NCBI GenBank assembly: GCA_036564245.1
Contig: DATCKU010000042.1
Coordinates: 62,001-126,000 of the forward strand
Direction: 5' to 3'
Origin: Thermasporomyces sp036564245
GTDB lineage: Bacteria > Actinomycetota > Actinomycetes > Propionibacteriales > Actinopolymorphaceae
DNA: 64,000 nt
This document shows, one piece after another, positions 52,874 through 61,021 of the stretch. The notes under the pieces were generated by a model that worked only from the letters and a program-made list of their open reading frames with translations, ran no database searches and had not been told where the DNA came from. Both the position numbers and the translations under genes were made by a program. Positions within the stretch are counted from its first letter, which is position 1; every line of letters starts with the position of its first letter.

Positions 52874-53763
52874 GGCGATCCACTGTCTCGGCCCTGACCA
52901 TTGCCGCGACAATGGCTGCGGTCACCGGATTGGTCGGCTGCACGAGCATCAACACCCAACCCGACCAGGCCGGTCTCACGTACAACGCCGGACCGCTGTC
53001 CAACACGGCCTTCGACAGCTGCGTCGGCCCCAGCACACGAAACTGGGATGGCCCAGGCGACGAGCACTACACCTACCCGTTCGGCCAACGGACGTACGAC
53101 TTCAGCGGTGGTGAGGGGTCCGACTCCGAGCCGATCAGCGTGGTCACCAAGGACAACGTGACGATGTCCGTGAGCGGTGTGGCGACGTTCGCGCTGAACA
53201 CCGAGTGCGAGACGCTTCGGCAGTTCCACGAACGCATCGGCATCAAGTTCCAGGCCTGGATGGAGGACGGTCAGACAAGCACAGGCTGGATCAACATGCT
53301 GAACGTCTATCTCAAGCAACCGCTTGAGAAGGCCATGGACGCCGTGTCGAAGAAGTACGGCTACAAGGAGCTCTACTCCGACCCCGCGGTGAAGGAAGTC
53401 TGGGAGGACGAGGTCGGGAAGCTGGCATCCCAGTTCATCCGGGACCAGTCCGGCGCCAACTTCTTCTGCCGACCGTCGTACGAAGGGGCCGGGCCGTGCG
53501 GAAACCCGGTCGTGACACTGCAGTCACCAGTACCGCCGGAGAACATCCGAGCAGCGCTCACCGCCGAGCAAGAGGCGGTCGCCCAGAACAACGCGCAAAA
53601 GCAGCGGAACGCGACGGTACGCACGCAGCTGGAGTCGATCCGCGAGCTCGTGGAGGTGCTCGGCCCTGAGGGCTACGTGCTCTACAAGGCGATCGAGGAC
53701 GGCAAGGTGAGTGTGGTGCCCGTACCCAACGGAAGCGGGATCAACATCACGCCGAAGCAATAG
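52870..53763 (+). CDS. SPFH/Band 7-like lipoprotein
   Basis: A 297-residue protein with a lipoprotein signal (MRRSTVSALTIAATMAAVTG, lipobox LVGC, Cys24). The body has an SPFH-like order: a beta-rich region (ISVVTKDNVTMSVSGVATFA) followed by a helical region (KQPLEKAMDAVSKKYGYKEL, then NIRAALTAEQEAVAQNNAQK). SPFH proteins (flotillin, stomatin, HflK/C) usually sit on the inner membrane face; here the domain would be outside the membrane on a lipid anchor. The internal Cys pairs (GPC, FFC) are consistent with an extracytoplasmic fold. Coupled to the 77-residue gene. Function unknown. Confidence 0.75.
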   Translation: MRRSTVSALTIAATMAAVTGLVGCTSINTQPDQAGLTYNAGPLSNTAFDSCVGPSTRNWDGPGDEHYTYPFGQRTYDFSGGEGSDSEPISVVTKDNVTMSVSGVATFALNTECETLRQFHERIGIKFQAWMEDGQTSTGWINMLNVYLKQPLEKAMDAVSKKYGYKELYSDPAVKEVWEDEVGKLASQFIRDQSGANFFCRPSYEGAGPCGNPVVTLQSPVPPENIRAALTAEQEAVAQNNAQKQRNATVRTQLESIRELVEVLGPEGYVLYKAIEDGKVSVVPVPNGSGINITPKQ

Positions 53764-53794
53764 CGACTTGACACGCCTGTCGGTCGCTTCGGAG

Positions 53795-53828
53795 CGAGCC
53801 GGTGAGTGCTGCGGTGCTCGCCGGCTCG
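53795..53828. terminator. bidirectional hairpin between convergent genes
   Basis: CGAGCCGGTGAG (53795-53806) pairs with CTCGCCGGCTCG (53817-53828) with one G-T wobble and a 10-base loop, followed by GCTTTCC. It lies between the SPFH lipoprotein stop and the convergent acyltransferase stop. Confidence 0.65.
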
Positions 53829-53884
53829 GCTTTCCGAGGCGATCGGTAGCTTGCCGCGGCATACACGCACCTGTGAGTAGCGAC

Positions 53885-55564
53885 TCACCGTCGTTGCGTG
53901 GTCATTGCAGGCTCGGGGCGGTGCACGCCGCGGGGACGATAGCCGAGGGCCTCGCTTTCGCCGAGGAGGTCGGCCAGCAGCCAGATGATGGCGAGCCACA
54001 TCTCCGTCCCCTGCAGACCGGCCTCGTGGTGGCGCCCTCTGCCCGGCTCCAGTGCGAACGCAAAACCTTCGCCGTCCCTCCACCGGGACACGGCACGTTC
54101 GAGCTGCCAGCGTGCCCAACGCTCCGCTTCGTTTCGGCGTGAGCGGGTCTGCTTCCCGGCGAGCCACAGCGGGTGGATCACATCGAGCACGTTGCACGCG
54201 TTGCCGCGATCGTCGGCGAAGTACTCCGGGTCACGCGCATGCGCGAGCACGGTGTCGATGGCCTGCTCCGGGTACGGCAATGGCAGCCCGAACTGAGCGT
54301 ACGTACCACGGGTCAGCCGGTAGAACCCGTTGACCGGCTGCAACCAGCGCTGCCGCGTATCGGGTTTGGACCACATGCCCGTGAACGGATCGGCGTGCAG
54401 CTGCAGCCAACCGAAAAGCGTTTCCACCGGACTTCGTACGTCGAAATCCTTGAGGTTCCAGTAGGCAGCCGTCCCGATGGCATCCACCCAGTGTCCCGAC
54501 GACCATCCGGCCTCGTCCCACGGCAGCTTCTCCAGCCGCGCGACCAGCTCGCCCGGTTCCATCTCCGAGACGGCACTGATGGGATGAGCGAACGACGACC
54601 CCAAAAGGTCCAGCGCGTAGCCGACGCAGAGAATGTGGTACGACGCCCCGCCGCGGTCCAGGCTGGGGCTGGACTCCGAATACTCCGGCACGAGGCCGGT
54701 CTCGCTGTCTTGCAGGGAACGCAGGTACGCCGCGAGATCTGCTCGTCCGACCTGCGGAAGCGAGCCGTCCAGCAGCAGGTCGGCGATCTCCACCGCGTCG
54801 CACCAGGCGCGCACGGTCGGATCCGCGTCGGGTCGATCCAGGAAGCGGCCACCCAGCTCGGACTCGGGGTCTTGCCGCCAGCAGCGGGTGAGCACATCGG
54901 GCGCCTGGTCGCGGACCCGTGCGCCGAACGACTCCAGAAGGCTCCCGACGTCCTGGGTGGCGATGGGTCGGCTCGAACGACCTGCGACGTCGCGGCGGTC
55001 GCGTATCACGCGCGCCGGGTTGCCTCCGACGACTGCCCAGTCGGGCACGTCCTTGGTGACGACCGCACCCGCGCCGATCACAGCATGACTGCCGATTCGT
55101 ACGCCATCGACGACCACGACGTGCGAGCCGATCCAGACGTCGTCACCGATCACGATCCCCTTGCTGGTGGTCGGTTGTTCACAGATCGCGCGGTCCGGCG
55201 CCGTCGAGTGGTTGAAGCCGAGCAACGACGTGTGCGCGCCCACCCGGACCTTGGCGCCCATGCGCACCCGTCCACGTGCCACGGCATACGGGTTGAGCGT
55301 GCAGTGTGGCCCGGTTTCGAGGTCGTCGACCACGACGTAGGTGTGCGCAGCGAGATATGACCCGTCGCCCAACCGCAGCCTTCTCGGGTAGACCGCGGCG
55401 AGCCGGGAGACGAAGACCTGCTCGCCGAACTCGATATCGCCGCGGCTGGCCAGTTCCCGCTGCCACTCGAGCTGTGCCTTGCGCTCGGCTTCGGTCGCCG
55501 TCTTCCAGAACCCCCACGGGGCGAAGTCGTGAAAACCCCCAGGTGCCGTCGGCCCATCGTTCAT
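53885..55564 (-). CDS. hexapeptide-repeat acyltransferase fused to a large alpha-helical domain
   Basis: A 559-residue protein. Residues about 40-190 form a left-handed beta-helix acetyltransferase (VIGDDVWIGSHVVVVDGVRI, SHAVIGAGAVVTKDVPDWAV, then GNPARVIRDR). Residues about 225-545 are helical and Trp/Leu-rich with spaced motifs (WCDAVEIADLLLDGSLPQVG; WSSGHWVDAIGTAAYWNLKD; LGRE-like GLQGTEMWLAIIWLLADLLG), resembling an (alpha/alpha) barrel of the terpene-cyclase or glycoside type. I do not know a named family with this pairing. Acetylation of a sugar or surface glycan is the simplest reading. The last codons overlap one copy of the AATGACCA motif. Confidence 0.75.
   Translation of the reverse strand: MNDGPTAPGGFHDFAPWGFWKTATEAERKAQLEWQRELASRGDIEFGEQVFVSRLAAVYPRRLRLGDGSYLAAHTYVVVDDLETGPHCTLNPYAVARGRVRMGAKVRVGAHTSLLGFNHSTAPDRAICEQPTTSKGIVIGDDVWIGSHVVVVDGVRIGSHAVIGAGAVVTKDVPDWAVVGGNPARVIRDRRDVAGRSSRPIATQDVGSLLESFGARVRDQAPDVLTRCWRQDPESELGGRFLDRPDADPTVRAWCDAVEIADLLLDGSLPQVGRADLAAYLRSLQDSETGLVPEYSESSPSLDRGGASYHILCVGYALDLLGSSFAHPISAVSEMEPGELVARLEKLPWDEAGWSSGHWVDAIGTAAYWNLKDFDVRSPVETLFGWLQLHADPFTGMWSKPDTRQRWLQPVNGFYRLTRGTYAQFGLPLPYPEQAIDTVLAHARDPEYFADDRGNACNVLDVIHPLWLAGKQTRSRRNEAERWARWQLERAVSRWRDGEGFAFALEPGRGRHHEAGLQGTEMWLAIIWLLADLLGESEALGYRPRGVHRPEPAMTTQRR
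53899..53906 (-). repeat. copy of the AATGACCA motif within the last codons of the acyltransferase fusion
   Basis: TGGTCATT in GTTGCGTGGTCATTG. In gene direction AATGACCACGCAAC encodes the tail Met-Thr-Thr-Gln before the stop, so the motif seems to have become part of the reading frame. Confidence 0.55.
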
Positions 55565-55709
55565 GTCTCACATCCGAGCAGACACCGAGAGGCGAGACAA
55601 CGTACGCATCAGGAACCGGCCGCCCGACAGGTGGGTCTCGCCTCAGCAGGTGAGCGGCAGCATCACAGGGCGCCGGCACCTCCTGCGGCGAGCGAGCAGC
55701 CGCCGCGCC

Positions 55710-55717
55710 TGGTCATT
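55710..55717 (-). repeat. copy of the AATGACCA motif after the thiolase gene
   Basis: TGGTCATT in CGCGCCTGGTCATTGTTCA, starting 2 bp beyond the thiolase stop codon at 55720-55722. In gene direction it reads AATGACCAGGCGCG. Confidence 0.6.
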
Positions 55718-55719
55718 GT

Positions 55720-56958
55720 TCAGAGGCGCTCGATGATGGTCGCGACGCCCATGCCGCCGCCGACGCAGAGCGTCACGAGGCCGCGCCGTAGGTCACGCCG
55801 CTCCAGCTCGTCGAGCAGGGTGCCGAGCAGCATCGCGCCCGTCGCACCCAACGGGTGGCCCAGCGCGATCGCACCGCCGTTGACGTTCACGATCTCCGGG
55901 TCGACGTCGAGCTCCCGGATGAACCGCAGGACGACGGCCGCGAACGCCTCGTTCACCTCGTACAGATCGATGTCGGCAGGAGTGAGGCCGGCCTTGTCGA
56001 GCGCCTTCCGCGCGGCCGGGCCCGGCCCCAGGAGCATGATCGTCGGGTCGGTGCCGACCGCGGCAGTGCTCACGATCCGAGCCCGCGGCGCCAGCCCCAG
56101 GTCGGCGCCCACGCGCTCGTTGCCGATCAGCACGGCCGCAGCGCCGTCGACGATCTGGGACGAGTTGCCGGCCGTGTGCACGTGCTCGATCCGCTCCACC
56201 ATCGGATAGCGATCGATCGCCACCGCGTCGAAGCCCAGCGCCCCGATCTCGGCGAAGCTCGGCTTCAGCGCGGCGAGGCCCTCCATCGTGGTGTCGGGCC
56301 GGATCCCCTCGTCGTGGTCCAGCACGACCATGCCGTTGCGGTCGACGACGGGGACTAAAGACCGCGCGAAGTACCCCTTGTCGCGAGCCACCGTGGCGCG
56401 ACGCTGCGACTCGCAGGCGTACGCATCGACGTCCTCGCGGCTGAACCCTTCCAGGGTCGCGATCAGGTCAGCCGAAACGCCCTGTGGGATGAACCCCGTG
56501 GTCAGGCTGCTCTCCGGGTCGATGAACCACGCGCCGCCGTCCGAGCCGATCGGCACCCGCGACATCGACTCGACGCCGCCCGCGACGACGAGATCGTCGA
56601 AGCCGGAGCGGACCTTCTGCGCCGCCAGGTTCACCGCCTCGAGCCCGGATGCGCAGAACCGGTTGAGCTGCGTTCCGGGTACGCCAAGATCCCAGCCGGC
56701 CATCAGCACCGCCGTACGGGTCAGGTCACCACCCTGCTCCCCGACCGGTGTCACGATGCCGAAGATCACATCGTCGACGCGCGCCGTGTCGAGCTCCGAG
56801 CGCAGCTGCAGCGCCTCGAGCACGCCTGCCGCCAGCGTGACCGGCTTCACGCTGTGCAGCGCCCCACGCTTGCCTTTGCCACGCGGGGTGCGGATCGCGT
56901 CGAAGATGTACGCCTCCTGGGGCGAGGATCCGTTCGGTCTGCGGGTTCGCGCTGTCAT
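55720..56958 (-). CDS. acetyl-CoA C-acyltransferase (thiolase)
   Basis: A 412-residue thiolase. The acyl-accepting Cys102 is in LNRFCASGLEAVN. The second active-site segments are NGGAIALGHPLGATGA (His) and CVGGGMG (Cys398). The N-terminal IFDAIRTPRGKGKRGALHSV is typical of FadA/AcaB-type degradative thiolases. It should cleave 3-oxoacyl-CoA or condense acetyl-CoA in fatty-acid metabolism. The ATG at 56958 opens MTARTRRPNG; the frame beyond it runs into the divergent gene and is rejected. No beta-oxidation partner is adjacent. Confidence 0.94.
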   Translation of the reverse strand: MTARTRRPNGSSPQEAYIFDAIRTPRGKGKRGALHSVKPVTLAAGVLEALQLRSELDTARVDDVIFGIVTPVGEQGGDLTRTAVLMAGWDLGVPGTQLNRFCASGLEAVNLAAQKVRSGFDDLVVAGGVESMSRVPIGSDGGAWFIDPESSLTTGFIPQGVSADLIATLEGFSREDVDAYACESQRRATVARDKGYFARSLVPVVDRNGMVVLDHDEGIRPDTTMEGLAALKPSFAEIGALGFDAVAIDRYPMVERIEHVHTAGNSSQIVDGAAAVLIGNERVGADLGLAPRARIVSTAAVGTDPTIMLLGPGPAARKALDKAGLTPADIDLYEVNEAFAAVVLRFIRELDVDPEIVNVNGGAIALGHPLGATGAMLLGTLLDELERRDLRRGLVTLCVGGGMGVATIIERL

Positions 56959-57028
56959 GGCTCCAAGCTTGCCCCGAGATTTGGCTCTGTGCCCAGCACA
57001 TGGGCGTCCGATCAGGAAGACTTGACTC

Positions 57029-57778
57029 ATGTCACGCCGGATCGTGCGAGCGGGATATCGGTTACGTCGGCGACGATTCGTGCTACGCCGCCTGGATCGC
57101 GGTAGTGGTGGCGATGTCGTACGAATTGGCGACACGGTGCGCCGACCCATGCCGGCTAGGGCCGAGTTCGTGAACGATGTGCTGCGGCACTTCGCGCGGT
57201 ACGACTGGCCTGGGGCACCGCGCTATCTGGGCGCCGACGAGCAGGGACGTCAGATCCTCACGTACTTGGAGGGATACGTCCCACGAGGGCTCGCACAGCC
57301 GCCGGCCATCTGGGCAGACCGGAGCCTCGTGAGGATCGCCAAGCTGGTCCGGCAGTTTCATGACCTGACCGCGGGTACCCGGCTTGCCGGTGACGACGAG
57401 GTGGTGTGTCACAACGCGCTCTCGCCCGCCACGACGGTCTACCGCGACGATGGTGCCGGCCTGGTCCCGTACGCCTTCATCGACTGGGACCGTGCCGCAC
57501 CCGGGAAGCGGGTGCACGACGTCGCCCACATATGTTGGCGGTTCCTCGACCTCGGGCCACGCCGGACGAACCCGGTCGGTGCAGCCGGGCTGGTCCGGAT
57601 GCTCGCCGACAGCTACGGGCTGGCGAACCGGGATCGCCGCGTCCTGGTGGACGCGATCCTGTGGTGTCTGCAGCGAGCGCTGTATGGGTCCACGCGACCC
57701 GATGCAGACGTCAAGCAGGCGTACGACTGGGTGGCTGCTCACCGCGCCACGCTCGATGCCGCGCTGCGTCCGGAATGA
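57029..57778 (+). CDS. aminoglycoside-phosphotransferase-like protein lacking the catalytic Asp
   Basis: A 249-residue protein of the APH/choline-kinase fold. The C-terminal catalytic segment VVCHNALSPATTVY should read HNDLSPxNxVY: the general-base Asp is Ala130 and the metal-binding Asn is Thr. The later IDWDRAAPGKRVHDVAHICW, with its metal-binding Asp, is intact. The nucleotide-binding lobe is short. The sequence suggests a pseudokinase derived from a small-molecule kinase or an inactivated resistance-type enzyme. It diverges from the thiolase by 70 bp, and AATGACCA overlaps its stop codon. Confidence 0.82.
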   Translation: MSRRIVRAGYRLRRRRFVLRRLDRGSGGDVVRIGDTVRRPMPARAEFVNDVLRHFARYDWPGAPRYLGADEQGRQILTYLEGYVPRGLAQPPAIWADRSLVRIAKLVRQFHDLTAGTRLAGDDEVVCHNALSPATTVYRDDGAGLVPYAFIDWDRAAPGKRVHDVAHICWRFLDLGPRRTNPVGAAGLVRMLADSYGLANRDRRVLVDAILWCLQRALYGSTRPDADVKQAYDWVAAHRATLDAALRPE

Positions 57779-57806
57779 CCACGCAACCCACCCCTGACAA
57801 TGACCA
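57774..57806 (+). repeat. two AATGACCA motifs in tandem after the phosphotransferase gene
   Basis: AATGACCACGCAAC begins at 57774 and contains the stop codon TGA (57776-57778). AATGACCACGTAACGTGG begins at 57799. Both read in the sense direction of the gene, 25 bp apart, and represent the two commonest variants of the motif in this window. Confidence 0.65.
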
Positions 57807-57956
57807 CGTAACGTGGATCAGTTGGATCGGCAAGTGCCCTACATCCCTCGCGAGGGTGGGAATGGCGCCGGCCAGCACTGGATGGAAGCGGCGCCGGCCG
57901 ATGTCAGGCCAGGCATAGGCACGCCACTCGGACGGTCTTCTGCAGCCTCTCCAGAC

Positions 57957-58919
57957 TCAGGACATGTCACATCGTGCGACGCTGGTCGCGACGTTGGCTG
58001 TCGGGACGACCGGAGCCTTCGCGCAGCTGGTACGGCGTTCAGGCTGCAGCGTCTCAACACGCCCGTCCACCCACCACGATCCACGCACGTCCGGCCGGGC
58101 ATGGCCGTTCAGACTCACCCGCACCCGCCACGCGGGCTCGTCGTACTCCTCCTCGTCCACCACCACGGCATCCACGCCACACTCGCCCATGACGTCCCGC
58201 ACGGCGAGCTCGGCCACCTGCCCAGCTGGGCTCCACGTGGAACGTCCGCGGCAGCGCTGGGGCACCATCCGGCCCGCGGCAGCCTCGGTGAGCAGCCGCT
58301 CGGCGAACGGTGGATCCAATCGCCCGTAGAGGTAGCCGACCGGCAAGAGCACGGCCGTAGGGGCGAACCGGTGGCCGCCGGTGTGCGTGGTCTCCCACAC
58401 CTGGTCACCGAACCGCCTCGCGAGCTGCTGGGCGATCGGTCGGCCGCGAAGCGCGCAGCAGACGTCGCGGCGGCCGTTGGTGCAGACGAGAAGCAACGTA
58501 CGCGGATCCGGACGGCCGAATGAGGGCACGACCCCCGCCCCAAGCGCGCCGAAGTCGAACGACAGGAGCTGGCTCGGATCCGCGATCCGGCCGGCCACCA
58601 ACCACGTACGCCCGGGGCGGGTGTGTGCGACGAAGATCTGCCGCTCACCCAGCGAGCTGTGATCGTCGGCGTGCCGGCCAGGTCGTCGGATCAACTGGAT
58701 GCGTACGCCGGAACCCGCCGCCCGTCGTGCCAACTCGGCGCCGATCTTGCGATCGAAGTGGCTCTCGACGAGGGCGTCCGGTCCGTACGGACCTGGCTGC
58801 TCGATGCACAACCAGGTCTTTGCGGATGCGGCCGTTCCGGCCAGTGGCTCTGCGAGCGACTCAGAAACCTTCGAGCAGGCTGGTCGCTCGCCTACCCGGT
58901 CCGTCTCCGCATCCGCCAT
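57957..58919 (-). CDS. sucrase/ferredoxin-like protein
   Basis: A 320-residue protein of the Suc_Fer-like family (thioredoxin-like ferredoxin fold). The Cys-containing motif LLVCTNGRRDVCCALRGRP and the following ETTHTGGHRFAPTAVLLPVG, then LYGRLD, are diagnostic. The name sucrase is historical. The Cys and His residues could bind an iron-sulfur cluster. Its role is not established. It ends the minus-strand run that also carries the betaine importer, 72 bp upstream, but with no evident functional tie. Confidence 0.88.
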   Translation of the reverse strand: MADAETDRVGERPACSKVSESLAEPLAGTAASAKTWLCIEQPGPYGPDALVESHFDRKIGAELARRAAGSGVRIQLIRRPGRHADDHSSLGERQIFVAHTRPGRTWLVAGRIADPSQLLSFDFGALGAGVVPSFGRPDPRTLLLVCTNGRRDVCCALRGRPIAQQLARRFGDQVWETTHTGGHRFAPTAVLLPVGYLYGRLDPPFAERLLTEAAAGRMVPQRCRGRSTWSPAGQVAELAVRDVMGECGVDAVVVDEEEYDEPAWRVRVSLNGHARPDVRGSWWVDGRVETLQPERRTSCAKAPVVPTANVATSVARCDMS

Positions 58920-58991
58920 GCCTCATTTCTACCAATGGCATCTCGCCATGCCAGATGACGACCGGAATTCGTCAGAACTCCGCGTCAGGCG

Positions 58992-59960
58992 TCACTTTGT
59001 GCTGTCACCTGCGGTCAGGTTTGTGACGAATTCCGAATTGTCCTTCATCCAGGCGGTGACGCCTTCGGCTTCCCTTCCCTTGTATTCCTGGAGCGCAACG
59101 TGCTCCAACGTGCCGAGCGTCTCGTCGTTCATGCTGAACGACGACAACCAGCTGGCCAGCTCCGGAAACTCTTCAGACAAGCCCTTGCGTCCGACGGCGT
59201 GGATCTTCTCCGTCGCTCCCATGGTGCCCTTGGGATCTTCAAGGTCGCGGACCGGCAGCTTGGCGTATGCCCAGTGTGGGCGCCACAGCGTGACGACGAT
59301 TGGCTCTTTCGCCTTGATCGCCTTGTCGAGTTCGGCAAGCATGGCTGGAGTAGACGACTTGGCCAGCTCGTACTCACCGTCAAGACCGTAGGCCGGCATC
59401 GTCTTGGTCTCCGTGGTCGTGGTGAGTCCCGCACCGGCCTCGATTCCCACGATCTTCCCGCCGAATTTGCTCGCGTTCCCCTTGAGGTCGGCGATGCTTC
59501 TCACGTCTTTCACGTAGTCGGGTACGGCAATCGTGAGCTTGGCGTTGTCGTACCACACGCCGAGATCTTCCAGCTGGTCACCGTACTTCTCCCAGTAGGT
59601 CTCATGGGTGATCGGCAGCCAGCCGTCGAGGAAGAGGTCGATGTCGCCACGAGCAAGACCCGCGTACAACGCGCCGGGCTCGAGCTGGACGAGCTTCACG
59701 GTGTAACCCGCGTCCTCGAGGACCTGCTTCCACATGTGCGTGACGACGATGTCCTCGTCCCACGGAATCCACCCGATGGTGAGGGTCTTGCCGCTACCGC
59801 CACCGCTGTCGCCTTGCTCCGTGGTGGTCGAGTCGTTGCCACCTCCGGTGTCAGACCCGCCGATCGTGCCGCAGCCGGCAACTGCCAGCACCACGGCAAG
59901 GAGCGCCGCGAGCGCGACCGCAGTGGATCGGATTGCTCCTTTTCGTTGCACGATACTCAT
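58992..59960 (-). CDS. glycine betaine/proline-type ABC transporter substrate-binding lipoprotein
   Basis: A 322-residue lipoprotein (AVALAALLAVVLAVAGC, Cys30) of the OpuAC/ProX family. It begins LTIGWIPWDEDIVVTHMWKQ, then LEPGALYAGLARGDIDLFLD and WLPITHETYWEKYGDQLEDL. Trp and Tyr residues of these segments form the aromatic cage for quaternary ammonium ligands. It captures glycine betaine, choline or proline for osmoprotection or catabolism. The ATG at 59960 directly touches the GAAGGG site; a GTG at 59951 has better spacing and may be the true start. Third gene of the transporter operon. Confidence 0.92.
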   Translation of the reverse strand: MSIVQRKGAIRSTAVALAALLAVVLAVAGCGTIGGSDTGGGNDSTTTEQGDSGGGSGKTLTIGWIPWDEDIVVTHMWKQVLEDAGYTVKLVQLEPGALYAGLARGDIDLFLDGWLPITHETYWEKYGDQLEDLGVWYDNAKLTIAVPDYVKDVRSIADLKGNASKFGGKIVGIEAGAGLTTTTETKTMPAYGLDGEYELAKSSTPAMLAELDKAIKAKEPIVVTLWRPHWAYAKLPVRDLEDPKGTMGATEKIHAVGRKGLSEEFPELASWLSSFSMNDETLGTLEHVALQEYKGREAEGVTAWMKDNSEFVTNLTAGDSTK

Positions 59961-60016
59961 CCCTTCTGGTCGATCTGCAACGAGGCTTCGGTTCCGCGTC
60001 TTGCCGTACGAAGAGG

Positions 60017-61021
60017 TCACCGTGCGGCAGCCGCCTGAGCTCGGACCACGGCCGAACGACTCGTCAATGCAGCGGTGAGACGGTCGAGGTAGATGGCAAG
60101 GATCACGACCGCAAGTCCAGCCTCGAAACCTGGTCCGATTTGGACGCGGGATATTGCGCTGTAGACGGAGTCGCCGAGACCGCCCGCACCGACCAGTCCG
60201 GCGATCACCACCATGGACAACGCCAGCATGATGACCTGGTTGATGCCTGCCATGAGCGTGGGCAACGCCAACGGCAGCTGAATGCGGAACAGCACCTTCG
60301 CCGGAGAGGCACCGAACGCTTCTCCGGCTTCGACAACTTCCGGATCCACCTGGCGAATGCCCAGCTCGGTGAGTCGCACTCCGGGTGCCATCGCGAAAAT
60401 CAACGTCGCGACGGCGCCGGGCGCGGTGCCGACACCCCACAGGAAGATGGCAGGGATCAGGTAGACGAACGCCGGCATCGTCTGCATGAAGTCCATGACG
60501 GGCCGCAGGACGCGGCTCACCACGTCGTAGCGTGCGGCCGCGATACCGAGCGGAACGGCGAGAGCCACCGCGCAGGCGCTGGCCACCAAGACCAATGCAA
60601 GCGTCTGCATCGCCGGATCCCACAGCCCCATCGCGTCGATCAGCAGGAACGCGAGAAAGGCGAAGCTGCCGAACGCCCAACCGCGCAAGGCGAGTCCGAT
60701 GATTCCGAAGGTGAGCGCGAGAACGTGTTGCGGTGCGACGTGTGCGGCAGCCGCCGCGTAGCCGAGTGCCAGGCTCCCGACGAACGCGGCAAGCCCCACC
60801 TTCCAGCCACGCCAAGCCAGAGCGAACCCACCGAAGATCACGGCCAGTACCACGATCACAGGTGCGGCGAAGAAAGCGGCAAGGTACGAGACGGCCTGGT
60901 CTACCACGAGCCCGATGGCGTCGAGGAAGAAGCCGAGATTGGCCGTCATCCAGTCGACGATGGCCTCGAAGAGCGCACCCAAATGAAGTCGTGGTGTCTG
61001 TGCGGCGGCAACAAGGCTCAC
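60017..61021 (-). CDS. glycine betaine/proline-type ABC transporter permease
   Basis: A 334-residue ProW/OpuAB-type inner-membrane permease with about seven helices. The cytoplasmic loop VEAGEAFGASPAKVLFRIQL is the EAA contact to the ATPase, followed by ALPTLMAGINQVIMLALSMV. It overlaps the ATPase gene by 4 bp, and the binding-protein gene follows after 56 bp. It forms the import channel for a quaternary ammonium compound. Confidence 0.94.
   Translation of the reverse strand: MSLVAAAQTPRLHLGALFEAIVDWMTANLGFFLDAIGLVVDQAVSYLAAFFAAPVIVVLAVIFGGFALAWRGWKVGLAAFVGSLALGYAAAAAHVAPQHVLALTFGIIGLALRGWAFGSFAFLAFLLIDAMGLWDPAMQTLALVLVASACAVALAVPLGIAAARYDVVSRVLRPVMDFMQTMPAFVYLIPAIFLWGVGTAPGAVATLIFAMAPGVRLTELGIRQVDPEVVEAGEAFGASPAKVLFRIQLPLALPTLMAGINQVIMLALSMVVIAGLVGAGGLGDSVYSAISRVQIGPGFEAGLAVVILAIYLDRLTAALTSRSAVVRAQAAAAR

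Noticed and set aside
58992..60815. 607-codon frame extending the betaine-binding protein upstream
   Set aside because: The extension overlaps the permease gene and precedes the lipoprotein signal; the protein must start near 59951-59960.
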